The notes beneath the pieces are model-generated. The model made no database searches. It was not told the DNA's origin and was given only the letters and a program-made list of their open reading frames with translations. From positions 5,890,001-5,954,000 of the forward strand of contig OY782765.1 in assembly GCA_963678275.1 (NCBI GenBank): 64,000 nt of DNA, read 5' to 3'. Source of the DNA: G963677445 sp963678275 (lineage in GTDB: Bacteria > Bacteroidota > Ignavibacteria > Ignavibacteriales > Melioribacteraceae). Position numbers and translations under genes: made by a program. Position 1 is the stretch's first letter. Each line of letters starts with the position of its first letter. Below are positions 18,970-28,094 of this stretch, in pieces.

Positions 18970-20814
18970 ATGGGTGCGCAAACAATATTTATATCAAATC
19001 GTGGTGAATTCATGAACGTTGAGAATGAGTTCATAGTAAAAAAATTCAAAAAGCTTATTGAGCAGTATTTTGTTGCTCCGGGCTCTCATAAGGGAAGCTT
19101 GTCGGATGTTATAAACGCGAGAAACCAGTTTTACCAGTTTTCTCTGCCATCTTCGATAAGTGAACAGTTTATTTCACTGGAAGAAGCTCCGGTGTTCTGG
19201 CTCTATGAGTCGCCTATTAATAAATTTCTGACCGGGAAGATAAGATCGCTGAATCCCTCTTCAAATGATTCTACAAGTATAAAGTCGATCAAGGATCATT
19301 ACACCCGCTGGATACTGATGAAATCGGAAGATGAAAAAAAGTATTATGCCTCGGCGACTATCAGACTGATAGAGAAGCTTGGTGAAAAATACTATTTTTA
19401 TACTTCCCTTTTATATGGCACAATCTTATGTTTTGACAAATATATTTTTTCTCCTTCGAAAGCAAAAAAAATGTTTGATCTGGTAGAAGAAAAAATGTCT
19501 CTTCTTAGTCCGGATGAATTTTATAAGAGTGAAATAATATATCTTGTAAAATTGTTCAAGGCATTTGTCGCTATCAAAGAAGAAAATTATGAGGAAGCGG
19601 GAAGAATTATTGAAGAGTCGATGAAGGTCAATCCTTACGGTGTATCGGCTAAGTTTTATCATTTTTTCCTCGGCATTTTAGCCGATCCCGACGCCGACGC
19701 GACCCCGGTTGTACAGGAGATTTATAACTTTGATCTTAAGAGATTGAAATATGCCATTGATGAGGGCAATATTCCTCTTTACAACTATTTTATTATCAAT
19801 AATGTAACTCAGAACCTGGCCTTTTTTGAAGGCGCCTCTCAAACATTTAATCCGTTGAGGCTTATTATTGATGAAGCCGAGCTTAACGGAAGAAGAATGC
19901 TGGAAGAACTAATAACAAAACTCAATAAATTCAGCTATTACAAGAAAAAAGAATATGTAACACCAGTTATAATTGAGATTCAGGCATTTATCGAAAAGCT
20001 GATAAAAATTTACGCGGGGGGCAACAGCATATTATTTCTGGATTCCATCCCGGCTCTGAATGGAAAATTCAGTCAGGCGCTTGATCTTATTCTGAAAAAT
20101 ATCAGGGATAAATATACCGAAGAAGCAAAAAAGGACCTCGAACATTACGTGAATGATATCTCGAATCATAAGAAGAAAAAAGGTGATGTTGAGGTTGAGG
20201 AAACGCAGGTGCTGAAAAAAGTTGAGGAAGAGAATAATGGTATATTTGAAAGTGTTAAGAAAAAGCTTGATGACGAAATTGATATGATGGAGAACAGGGC
20301 CAATAATCTTCATCTCGAAGCCGATCTCGATCCGATGGCATCTTTTAAGAATACAATGACCTATAGTTTTCTCATTACTCTGCTTGTTGCTATTCTGGGG
20401 GGATTTGCCGGATATTCAAATGATTTTTCAAGCGCTGCCGATTTCAGCAGTTCTATTACAACAATAATGATTACAGGAATTAAATGGGGCGCCATTACTT
20501 TAATTCTCGGAGTGGTAATGTCGGTTATAATTGCCGGTTCGGTATTTCTTGAAAGGTCGAAAAGAAAACAGATACTCGTACAGAAAATCTCGGAAAAAAA
20601 AGCTGCCCGTGAAAAGGAACTGGAGAAAGCAAAAGAGCAGAATGCTAAAAAACTGGAAGAAATAAAAGCAAATTTCCAGGATAAATATTCTCATTTTGAT
20701 AAGTTGATCGAAAAGGTGCTCGGAGATAAGAAAAAAGCTGAAGAGGAAATGAATTCAAATATTGACGCCCTCGTCAATGGTGAAAAAGAGGAATTATTTT
20801 TAATATTTAAATAA
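18970..20814 (+). CDS. Uncharacterised membrane protein with coiled-coil C-terminus
   Basis: 614 residues from the first ATG. An alternative start at 19012 (MNVENEF) has GGTGA just upstream and would give 600. The first 450 residues are helical with TPR-like stretches (AFVAIKEENYEEAGRIIEES). Two transmembrane helices lie near 465-485 and 500-525 (SFLITLLVAILGGFAGY and WGAITLILGVVMSVIIAG). The last 80 residues are a strongly charged coiled coil (KKAAREKELEKAKEQ). The orientation of the domains is not certain. No family was recognised. It may share a transcript with cheW and the J-domain gene, which would link it to motility or chaperone work at the membrane; this is inference. Confidence 0.65.
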   Translation: MGAQTIFISNRGEFMNVENEFIVKKFKKLIEQYFVAPGSHKGSLSDVINARNQFYQFSLPSSISEQFISLEEAPVFWLYESPINKFLTGKIRSLNPSSNDSTSIKSIKDHYTRWILMKSEDEKKYYASATIRLIEKLGEKYYFYTSLLYGTILCFDKYIFSPSKAKKMFDLVEEKMSLLSPDEFYKSEIIYLVKLFKAFVAIKEENYEEAGRIIEESMKVNPYGVSAKFYHFFLGILADPDADATPVVQEIYNFDLKRLKYAIDEGNIPLYNYFIINNVTQNLAFFEGASQTFNPLRLIIDEAELNGRRMLEELITKLNKFSYYKKKEYVTPVIIEIQAFIEKLIKIYAGGNSILFLDSIPALNGKFSQALDLILKNIRDKYTEEAKKDLEHYVNDISNHKKKKGDVEVEETQVLKKVEEENNGIFESVKKKLDDEIDMMENRANNLHLEADLDPMASFKNTMTYSFLITLLVAILGGFAGYSNDFSSAADFSSSITTIMITGIKWGAITLILGVVMSVIIAGSVFLERSKRKQILVQKISEKKAAREKELEKAKEQNAKKLEEIKANFQDKYSHFDKLIEKVLGDKKKAEEEMNSNIDALVNGEKEELFLIFK

Positions 20815-20827
20815 TTAATATGATAAA

Positions 20828-20851
20828 AACATGGCCAATATTGGCCATGTT
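20828..20851. terminator. 24-bp perfect palindrome, possible terminator or operator
   Basis: AACATGGCCAAT (20828-20839) is followed directly by its reverse complement (20840-20851), 13 bases after the stop at 20814. As RNA it can fold with a small AAUAUU-type loop. A run of A precedes it, so minus-strand transcripts would end in a U-run, while plus-strand transcripts would not. It could be a terminator for read-through from either side or a dimeric protein-binding site. Confidence 0.45.
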
Positions 20852-20961
20852 GCTAATTGTCCCCACCCGGTCTGCCTGTCCCAACCTTGATTTTATCTTT
20901 CAACATAATTGGTATGATATTGGATATATCTTCCAAATATGATTTGAAATATGTTGAATAA

Positions 20962-20990
20962 TTGTTAATGGAACCGGAAAAAAGTATAAT
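20962..20990 (+). promoter_or_regulatory. Sigma-70-type promoter candidate for the glycosylation island
   Basis: TTGTTA at 20962-20967, a 17-base spacer and a perfect TATAAT at 20985-20990 lie 95 bases before the ATG at 21086. It is the best housekeeping promoter ahead of the seven-gene co-directional run. No sigma-28 or sigma-54 site was seen here, so the island may be expressed independently of the flagellar cascade. Confidence 0.5.
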
Positions 20991-21085
20991 GCCACCAGAA
21001 TATAACCCCGGATGGAAAGAAAAAATTCTTTCATTTCACCCGATTTCCTGTCCCATTATTTTAATAAAAAATTATAGCCCTATCT

Positions 21086-24000
21086 ATGTCGGATAACAGA
21101 GAAGAAAGGCTGCATTCGTTTATTCCCGATTCGCTGAACAGTTCATTTCAGCTTGAAATTAAGGGAGAAACTGAAAAGGCGGCCGGTATAATTGCCGGGG
21201 CTTTGATATCAAATCCGGGCAATACAAATTATTTAAACAGGCTCAACGAGCTTGCCGCTAAATATCCGGAACAGGCGGCCGGAATAAAAAACAATCTGAT
21301 TGAATTTGAATCGTGGAAACCGCGTACTTTTACTATTGAAACAGCTCTCGCGTGCAATCTTAAATGTCCTGAATGCGCGATAGGGTCTGATATCGTTTCG
21401 AGGAAAAAGGGTTATTTATCTTTTGATAATTTTAAAGTGATTGCCGATAAGATTAAACCTTACTGCAATTATCTTTATCTCCATTTATGGGGCGAGCCGA
21501 TGCTCAACAAAGATATTATTGAAATGATAAAATATTCCGCCGGTTTCAGCAGGACCAATATTAGTACGAATGCTATTCTGCTCGACGAGAAAAAAGCGGA
21601 ATCACTTATTGCTTCGGGCGTTACAGATATTATTGTCTCGATTGATGGTTATACTGACGAAGTTTATAAAAAGTACAGAGTTGGCGGTGAAGTTGAAAAA
21701 GCATTCAACGGACTAAAATTGCTGGCGGGATTCAACAGGAAATATGGCGGCAGAGTAAATATCGCTCCCCAGTTTATAGTTTTTAAGCATAACCAGCACG
21801 AAATGAATGATTTCGCGCGCGCATGTGAGGAGATAGGCCTCAGGGCAGAATTTAAGGCGCCCTATCTGCGGTCGGATGATAGTATGTTTGAAGTATCTGA
21901 TATTCCCCGGTTTGTAAGGCCTGAGTATAATGATCCGGATACTTTGAAAAATGCCATGCGCGAATGTGTCAATCCGAGGGATGTATTTACCATTCATCTC
22001 GATGGAAGTGTGGTAATATGCTGCCATGATTATGATAAAGAGACCTACTTTGGAAATATTTTTGAAGAATCGGTTGAAGATATATGGAATAAACCGGAAT
22101 ACAGAAAATACCGCTGGGATATATTTACCGGCAACGCGCCCCGTTTTTGTATGGAAAAATGCATGACCTATATAAATGGAACATTAAGCAAAAAAGATGA
22201 GGATAAAAAAGTGTCTGATGAGAATGATGTTATGAAGGTGAATCTTTGCGGAGGCACATCAAAATTAGAAGGATATGTAAATGTTGACATTCATCCTTCT
22301 GCCGATATTGTGCTCGATCTGGAAAAAGAGCTGCTTCCGTTTAAAGATAAGAGTGTTGATCAGCTCGTTTGTATTTCCGCGATTAATTATTTTACCCGTG
22401 AACGAGCGGCTCAAATTATCCGCGACGTACACAGGGTTATGAAGCCGGATGGAATGGTAAGGTTTGGTGTGCAGGATCTTCAGCTTCTCGCGAAAAAATA
22501 TCTGGAAAGAGATCGCGAATTTTTCTTTCAGAAACTTGAAAATGGAAATGACAGATTTCCCGGACGCACATTTGCCGATAAATTCAACAACTGGTTCTAT
22601 GGTTTTGCCACACAGGGCAAAAGCTGCAAATATGTTTATGACTTTGAAACCCTCGCCCTGCTTTTTGAAGAAGCCGGATTTAAACAGGTTGGCGAAAAAA
22701 AATATCTTGAAAGTGAATTCGAAAATATTGATAAAATAGATAACAGACCTGAACAGATGTTTTTCCTTGAGGCGCGGGTTAAAGAAGCCGATATTGAAAG
22801 CGTTGATGTCAGGGAAGATGAAATGGAGAAATTCCGGGAATACTGGCAGAAAGGACGGGAAGATAAAGCCTGGAATGTTTTGCTTCAGCTTATGGAGAAG
22901 GGTAATTATAACGCCGATATTGCCAAATTTGGTATTGAGCTTTGTAAAAGAGAGGAAAACTGGGATGACGCGATCAATATCTGTTCAGATTATCAGCAGA
23001 TTCACGGGAAAAATGAGGAGATGAAACTGATAACCGAAGAACTGAAAAATTTAAAAGAGCAGGCAACTGAACTTCCTTCCGAAATTCAGCAGAATATAAA
23101 CAGCATTACCTCAAATATGAGTATTCCTTCAAAACCGGCCGAGGATGAAGTGCATCTTTCGGCAGGGATAAAATGGCTTGAAAGAGCATTTGTTGTAAAG
23201 GGAATGCAGGGTGTTTCGGCAATGTATGATCTGATGAAAAATAAATGGTTTGTATCATATCCTGAAACTACCGGGTATATAATTCCCACACTGCTCGAAT
23301 ATTATAAAATTACAGGCAGGAATCTCTATCTCAATTATGCCCGTTTGATGGGAGACTGGGAAATTGATCTGCAATGGAATAGCGGCGGAATTGGTGAACC
23401 GGTGGGTATATTCGGCAAAAAACCAAGAGTGTTCAATACTTCCCAGGTGATACTGGGATGGCTTGCTCTTTATCATGAAACCGAAGATCAGCGTTATCTT
23501 GACGCGGCAGTAAAAGCGGGCAACTGGCTTGCCGGTATTCAGAATAAAGATGGTTCATGGAGCAGCAACACTTATAAAGGAGCAAAATCCTATCACATAA
23601 GGAGCGCGTGGGCTTTGCTTGAGTTATCTATTGCCGGGGGTAATGAAAAATTTGCCGGAGCGGCATTTAAAAATCTTGATAAAACTATGTCTCTCGGCCT
23701 GGCAAACGGATGGTTCAGGGAAACAAGTTTGATGGAACCAGGTAAACCCTGGACTCATCTGATCGGTTACACATTGACCGGTTTGCTGAAAATATATCTT
23801 TCCGAAATAAATAAGGAAAGAACGCAAAAAATTCTTCCGCTTCTTATTTACGCTGCAGATGAAATAATAAATTACTTCCAGGATTCACGGCATTCCATAA
23901 AGGACTACCTCGGCTTGCCCGGAACCTTCGATGACAACTGGAAAAGCTCAGATAACTACTCCTGCATAACAGGTGACGCCCAGCTCGAATTTTTTATCAG

Positions 24001-24244
24001 GAGAATAGGACTGATAACAGGAAAATCAACATATACAGATATTGCGGATGAACTTCTTGAGAGCATCAAACAGGTGCAGTTTATCGGCCAGAATGATCCG
24101 GAAGATATGTTTGGCGGCCTGCCCGGTTCATTTCCTGTTGATGGCTCATACCGGCCTTTTGCTTTGCCAAACTGGGGAGTGAAGTTTTTTGCCGACTCCC
24201 TGATACAGAAAATTTCGCCCGATTCAACCAGGTTCTTAAGTTAA
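21086..24244 (+). CDS. Radical SAM/SPASM - methyltransferase - alpha-toroid fusion protein
   Basis: 1052 residues and at least three parts. (1) Radical SAM domain at about 75-290, with the CxxxCxxC cluster at Cys90, Cys94 and Cys97 and a SPASM-like segment (DGSVVICCHDYDKE, GNIFEESVEDIWN, FCMEKC). (2) A SAM-dependent methyltransferase at about 382-570 (KVNLCGGTSKLEGYVNVD, HRVMKPDGMVRFGVQDL). (3) After a helical linker, a domain at about 690-1050 with tandem helix pairs (TGYIIPTLLEYYKITG, AAVKAGNWLAGIQNKDGSW, HIRSAWALLELS), typical of alpha/alpha-toroid enzymes that act on glycans. It opens the glycosylation island, and the next gene starts 19 bases downstream. Its role in making or modifying an unusual sugar or modified residue is inference. 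The fusion is not one I recognise. Confidence 0.75.
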   Translation: MSDNREERLHSFIPDSLNSSFQLEIKGETEKAAGIIAGALISNPGNTNYLNRLNELAAKYPEQAAGIKNNLIEFESWKPRTFTIETALACNLKCPECAIGSDIVSRKKGYLSFDNFKVIADKIKPYCNYLYLHLWGEPMLNKDIIEMIKYSAGFSRTNISTNAILLDEKKAESLIASGVTDIIVSIDGYTDEVYKKYRVGGEVEKAFNGLKLLAGFNRKYGGRVNIAPQFIVFKHNQHEMNDFARACEEIGLRAEFKAPYLRSDDSMFEVSDIPRFVRPEYNDPDTLKNAMRECVNPRDVFTIHLDGSVVICCHDYDKETYFGNIFEESVEDIWNKPEYRKYRWDIFTGNAPRFCMEKCMTYINGTLSKKDEDKKVSDENDVMKVNLCGGTSKLEGYVNVDIHPSADIVLDLEKELLPFKDKSVDQLVCISAINYFTRERAAQIIRDVHRVMKPDGMVRFGVQDLQLLAKKYLERDREFFFQKLENGNDRFPGRTFADKFNNWFYGFATQGKSCKYVYDFETLALLFEEAGFKQVGEKKYLESEFENIDKIDNRPEQMFFLEARVKEADIESVDVREDEMEKFREYWQKGREDKAWNVLLQLMEKGNYNADIAKFGIELCKREENWDDAINICSDYQQIHGKNEEMKLITEELKNLKEQATELPSEIQQNINSITSNMSIPSKPAEDEVHLSAGIKWLERAFVVKGMQGVSAMYDLMKNKWFVSYPETTGYIIPTLLEYYKITGRNLYLNYARLMGDWEIDLQWNSGGIGEPVGIFGKKPRVFNTSQVILGWLALYHETEDQRYLDAAVKAGNWLAGIQNKDGSWSSNTYKGAKSYHIRSAWALLELSIAGGNEKFAGAAFKNLDKTMSLGLANGWFRETSLMEPGKPWTHLIGYTLTGLLKIYLSEINKERTQKILPLLIYAADEIINYFQDSRHSIKDYLGLPGTFDDNWKSSDNYSCITGDAQLEFFIRRIGLITGKSTYTDIADELLESIKQVQFIGQNDPEDMFGGLPGSFPVDGSYRPFALPNWGVKFFADSLIQKISPDSTRFLS

Positions 24245-24263
24245 TCAATTATTTGGAGTTTCA

Positions 24264-27200
24264 ATGAATTTATTTGAAAGGTACAGAAGAAACAAAAGCG
24301 GACTATATTTCAGTGATTACAATGAAGGACTGAACATCGCCCGCGCCCATTTTGATGAAGGCCGCCTGGATGAAGCCTTTGATACCTACGAGTATCTGGC
24401 CGAAACATTTCCGCAGCTTTCCGTTGAGTTTCTTGCCGAGGCCTATGACAAATATCTCCTGTTAAGAGACCGCGATCGTTACACAATTTACCAGTCGCGT
24501 ATTCTCGATTTTAAGATCGGGAAAGGTGAAAAAGTTCTGGATGTAGGCAGCGGTCACAAACCCTTTCCTTTTGCCACTCATCTTTCAGATATTGCCCTTG
24601 AGGATGACGCCTATGGAAGAGCCGGAGTGCCTTTCAAACATATTGATAACAAACCTGTCTATGAATTTAATGTAGAAAAAATTCCTTTTAGCGATAATGA
24701 ATTTGATTTTATATACCTCTCGCATATAATGGAGCATGTTGAAAGTCCTGAAAAAGCTTGCGCCGAAGTGATGCGGGTAGCAAAAAGAGGTTATATTGAA
24801 ACGCCGACCCGCGCAAAAGATTTATGGCTCAACACCGCTCTGGCCAGCAATCATCAATGGTATGTTGAGGATATAAACGGAGTGCTCGTCTTTCATGAAT
24901 ATGATGAAAAACAGTTGCAGGGAATTAAAAATGACCTTTTGATGTCAATGCATTTATCACCGCAGAGTCACAGAGAGAAAGCATTTTCAGCGATGATTTA
25001 TCTTAAACCCTGGTTCTTCAATACAATGTTTGTCTGGGATGATAAATTTGAATTCCGTGTGATAAGAAAAAATGAGCCTCTAAAGATTTTCGTGCCTGAA
25101 ACTCAAACGGTTGAAAAGAGAAGTGAAACAGAAGAAAAAACAGAAATTAAAGTTTCCGCTCCTATAAGAAAGGATCAGGATAAAATAAAATTCCTTCAGA
25201 TCCACACATTCTACGACAGGTACCTCGATGAGTTCTATACGAGGAATCCTGAGGTTGCGGGACTCTCTTTTGATGATCAGACAGAGGAACTGATAAGGGA
25301 TGGTTTCAGCGGCATTCATATGTTTGCTCCATATATGAGAGATCACGGATATGATTCACGGCTGCTCATCGCAAATAATATCAGGCTTCAGCAGAAATGG
25401 ATTGAAGAATCGGGAGCGCAGTTCAGCGGTTCACCGCGATTATGGGATATAGTGGTGAAACAGGTGGAATATTATAAACCGGATGTGCTTTATCTCAGCG
25501 ATCCAATCACTTTCGACACTAAATTTCTTAATGCTTTATCCTATCGTCCTTCACTTGTTATCGGCTGGAGAGCGGCTGATATACCTGAGCAGACAGACTG
25601 GTCGGGGTTTGATATTATTTTAAGCGGCCTTGCGGGAATAAGGGAGGCGGCTTTAAGGATGGGAGCAAAGCAGGCCATTTCATTTGTTCCGGGATTTCCC
25701 GAGTGGACTCTCGATTATCTTCAGGATCAGCTCCCGATGTATGATCTTGTTTTCGCCGGAAGCTGGACAACCGATCAGCATGAAAAAAGAAACGCTTACC
25801 TGAATCACATGGCTCAGCTTTCACTTTCGGGGGAAGGGGGCTTTAGCGCCTCTTATTATTTAAGCGGTGAAATTGCTCCGGGCAATTATGCCTCTAATAT
25901 CAACCTGGGTCCGCGCTTTGGTATAGGGATGATGAGAGCGCTGAAAACAGGAAAAATGATTTTTGACGCCCGCGGAAATATAAGGAACTTTCCTTCCTCA
26001 TTAAAAGGTGTTTCACAAATTGAAGACCTGGCGCGAAATGAAACAATGAATATGAGAATTTTTGAGGCGACAGGAGCGGGATGCCTGCTGATCGCCGAAC
26101 ATTACGATAATCTTGAGCAATATTTTGAGCCCGGCAGGGAAATAATAACCTTTAAAACACCCGAAGAACTTATTGATAAGATAAGGTATTTTAAAGCAAA
26201 TCCCGCTGAACTTGAAGAGATTGCCCGCAGAGGACAGGAGAGATGCCTGAGAGATTATTCCATGTCGAAAAGATCAGAGGAATTTCACAAGATAATCGAA
26301 AAGAACCTGAATGCGGGGGAGACATATAAAACAGTTGTAAGTACTGACCAAACAAAAACGGATTCAGGACCAATAGAAAAAATGATTCAGCAAGCCCGCG
26401 ACGCGATGGACATAGGAAATCTCGATGAATCGTTTAACATCCTGAACAAAGCAAAAGCAGGCAGGATTAAAGTTAAGAATCTTGATCTTACCAGGGCTGA
26501 ATATTATGTAAGGAAAGGAAGTTATGAAGAGGCGCAGCAGGCGCTTCTGGAAGAGCTCGCTCTCTTCCCCGATAATGAAAAGGCAAAAGAAGTGCTTGGA
26601 AAATTTAACCAGGCTGTAATTAATATTCCGGGTGAAGAAGAGTTCACCGAACTGCTCAACATTATTCGTCCCTACACAATGTGCGGCACAGAAAGATTAT
26701 ATTCACTATATAAACTTTCCAGGGAAGTATGTGAAAAAGATATACCGGGAAATTTTGTTGAATGTGGTGTAGCCAGGGGAGGTTCCTCTGCTTTAATTGC
26801 TTTTGTGATAAAAAAATATTCTAAAAGAGAACGTAAACTCTTTTCCTTCGATACGTTTGAAGGCATGCCCGATCCGGGTGAAAAGGACAGACACCAGGGA
26901 ATTCCGGCCGATGATACAGGCTGGGGAACAGGGACATGCGCGGCTACCGAGGAAAGCCTGAAAGAAATCGCCATGAAAACGGGAGTTTCTGATGTTATCA
27001 TTCCGGTTAAAGGATTGTTTCAGGATACTCTTCCGGTTAAGAAAAATGAAATCGGGCAGATAGCGTTTCTGCATATGGATGGCGATTGGTATGAAAGCAC
27101 CAGGGCAATTCTTAATAACCTTTATGACAGTCTCGCTGAAGGTTCCTCAGTTCAGGTAGATGATTACGGTCATTGGGAAGGATGCAAAAAAGCAGTCGAT

Positions 27201-28094
27201 GAATTCGAGAATGGAAGATCACTCGATATTGAAAAAAACATTATAGATCAGACAGGAGTATGGTTTTATAAACCTCCCGCGACGGGTGGTTTTTTAAGCA
27301 AAGCTGACGAAGAGCCTGAAGATCTTCTGGAAAAAACTTATTTAAATCTCGGATGTGGCGATAAAATTCATGAACACTGGACAAATGTTGATTTTCACGC
27401 GAGAGTTCCGGGAGTTGTTACTCACGACCTTGGCAAAGGCATTCCCTATGATAACGGATATGCGGATGTTATTTATCATTCACATCTGCTTGAGCATTTC
27501 TCAAAATCTGAAGCTCCGAAATTTCTTAATGAATGTTTCAGAGTTTTAAAACCGGGAGGAATACTGCGCGTTGCTGTTCCCGATCTTGAAACTATAACAA
27601 GGGAGTATCTCATTAACCTGGAAGGGGCGCTAAATGGCGACGCCGAATCGGCAAAAAAATATGAATGGATAATGCTTGAATTATATGACCAGACAGTAAG
27701 AAACCATTCCGGGGGAGAGATGCTTAAATACTGGCTTCAGGATCCGATGCCGGTAGAGGATTACGTAGTAGAAAGGCTTGGTATGGAGGCAATGAAATTT
27801 ATTAGCGCTCTGCGTGATAATCCGGGAATGAAAGAAGCTGTTATCAGTCAACTGGAAAAAGCGGGAGATTCACCTGAGGAGATTGGAGCTTTCAGAAAGG
27901 GTGGGGAGATTCATCAATGGATGTATGATCGTTATTCTATGCAAAAACTTCTTGAGAAAGCAGGTTTCAGGGAAATCCGGGTTGTAGAGGCGAATGAATC
28001 TGTGATCCCCGGTTTTAACAGATACTTGCTTGATATTGAGGCCGACGGGAGTATCAGGAAGCCCGATTCTCTTTTTATGGAGGCTGTTAAATGA
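24264..28094 (+). CDS. Modular methyltransferase - glycosyltransferase - TPR - TylF-type - methyltransferase protein
   Basis: 1276 residues. A first SAM methyltransferase lies at about 85-260 (GEKVLDVGSGHKPFPFATHL, DFIYLSHIMEHVESPEKAC). A CgeB/DUF3880-like glycosyltransferase spans about 310-690, ending in MRIFEATGAGCLLIAEHYDN and LRDYSMSKRSEEF. A short TPR segment lies at about 705-790. A TylF/macrocin O-methyltransferase-like domain lies at about 800-1000 (NFVECGVARGGSSALI, FSFDTFEGMPDP, LHMDGDWYEST, VQVDDYGHWEGC). A second class I methyltransferase starts at about 1020 (YLNLGCGDKIHEHWTNVD, ECFRVLKPGGILRVAVPDLE). One chain could transfer a sugar and O-methylate it at several positions. The stop overlaps the next start by 4 bases (ATGA), showing translational coupling. 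TTGGAG precedes the ATG. Confidence 0.85.
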   Translation: MNLFERYRRNKSGLYFSDYNEGLNIARAHFDEGRLDEAFDTYEYLAETFPQLSVEFLAEAYDKYLLLRDRDRYTIYQSRILDFKIGKGEKVLDVGSGHKPFPFATHLSDIALEDDAYGRAGVPFKHIDNKPVYEFNVEKIPFSDNEFDFIYLSHIMEHVESPEKACAEVMRVAKRGYIETPTRAKDLWLNTALASNHQWYVEDINGVLVFHEYDEKQLQGIKNDLLMSMHLSPQSHREKAFSAMIYLKPWFFNTMFVWDDKFEFRVIRKNEPLKIFVPETQTVEKRSETEEKTEIKVSAPIRKDQDKIKFLQIHTFYDRYLDEFYTRNPEVAGLSFDDQTEELIRDGFSGIHMFAPYMRDHGYDSRLLIANNIRLQQKWIEESGAQFSGSPRLWDIVVKQVEYYKPDVLYLSDPITFDTKFLNALSYRPSLVIGWRAADIPEQTDWSGFDIILSGLAGIREAALRMGAKQAISFVPGFPEWTLDYLQDQLPMYDLVFAGSWTTDQHEKRNAYLNHMAQLSLSGEGGFSASYYLSGEIAPGNYASNINLGPRFGIGMMRALKTGKMIFDARGNIRNFPSSLKGVSQIEDLARNETMNMRIFEATGAGCLLIAEHYDNLEQYFEPGREIITFKTPEELIDKIRYFKANPAELEEIARRGQERCLRDYSMSKRSEEFHKIIEKNLNAGETYKTVVSTDQTKTDSGPIEKMIQQARDAMDIGNLDESFNILNKAKAGRIKVKNLDLTRAEYYVRKGSYEEAQQALLEELALFPDNEKAKEVLGKFNQAVINIPGEEEFTELLNIIRPYTMCGTERLYSLYKLSREVCEKDIPGNFVECGVARGGSSALIAFVIKKYSKRERKLFSFDTFEGMPDPGEKDRHQGIPADDTGWGTGTCAATEESLKEIAMKTGVSDVIIPVKGLFQDTLPVKKNEIGQIAFLHMDGDWYESTRAILNNLYDSLAEGSSVQVDDYGHWEGCKKAVDEFENGRSLDIEKNIIDQTGVWFYKPPATGGFLSKADEEPEDLLEKTYLNLGCGDKIHEHWTNVDFHARVPGVVTHDLGKGIPYDNGYADVIYHSHLLEHFSKSEAPKFLNECFRVLKPGGILRVAVPDLETITREYLINLEGALNGDAESAKKYEWIMLELYDQTVRNHSGGEMLKYWLQDPMPVEDYVVERLGMEAMKFISALRDNPGMKEAVISQLEKAGDSPEEIGAFRKGGEIHQWMYDRYSMQKLLEKAGFREIRVVEANESVIPGFNRYLLDIEADGSIRKPDSLFMEAVK

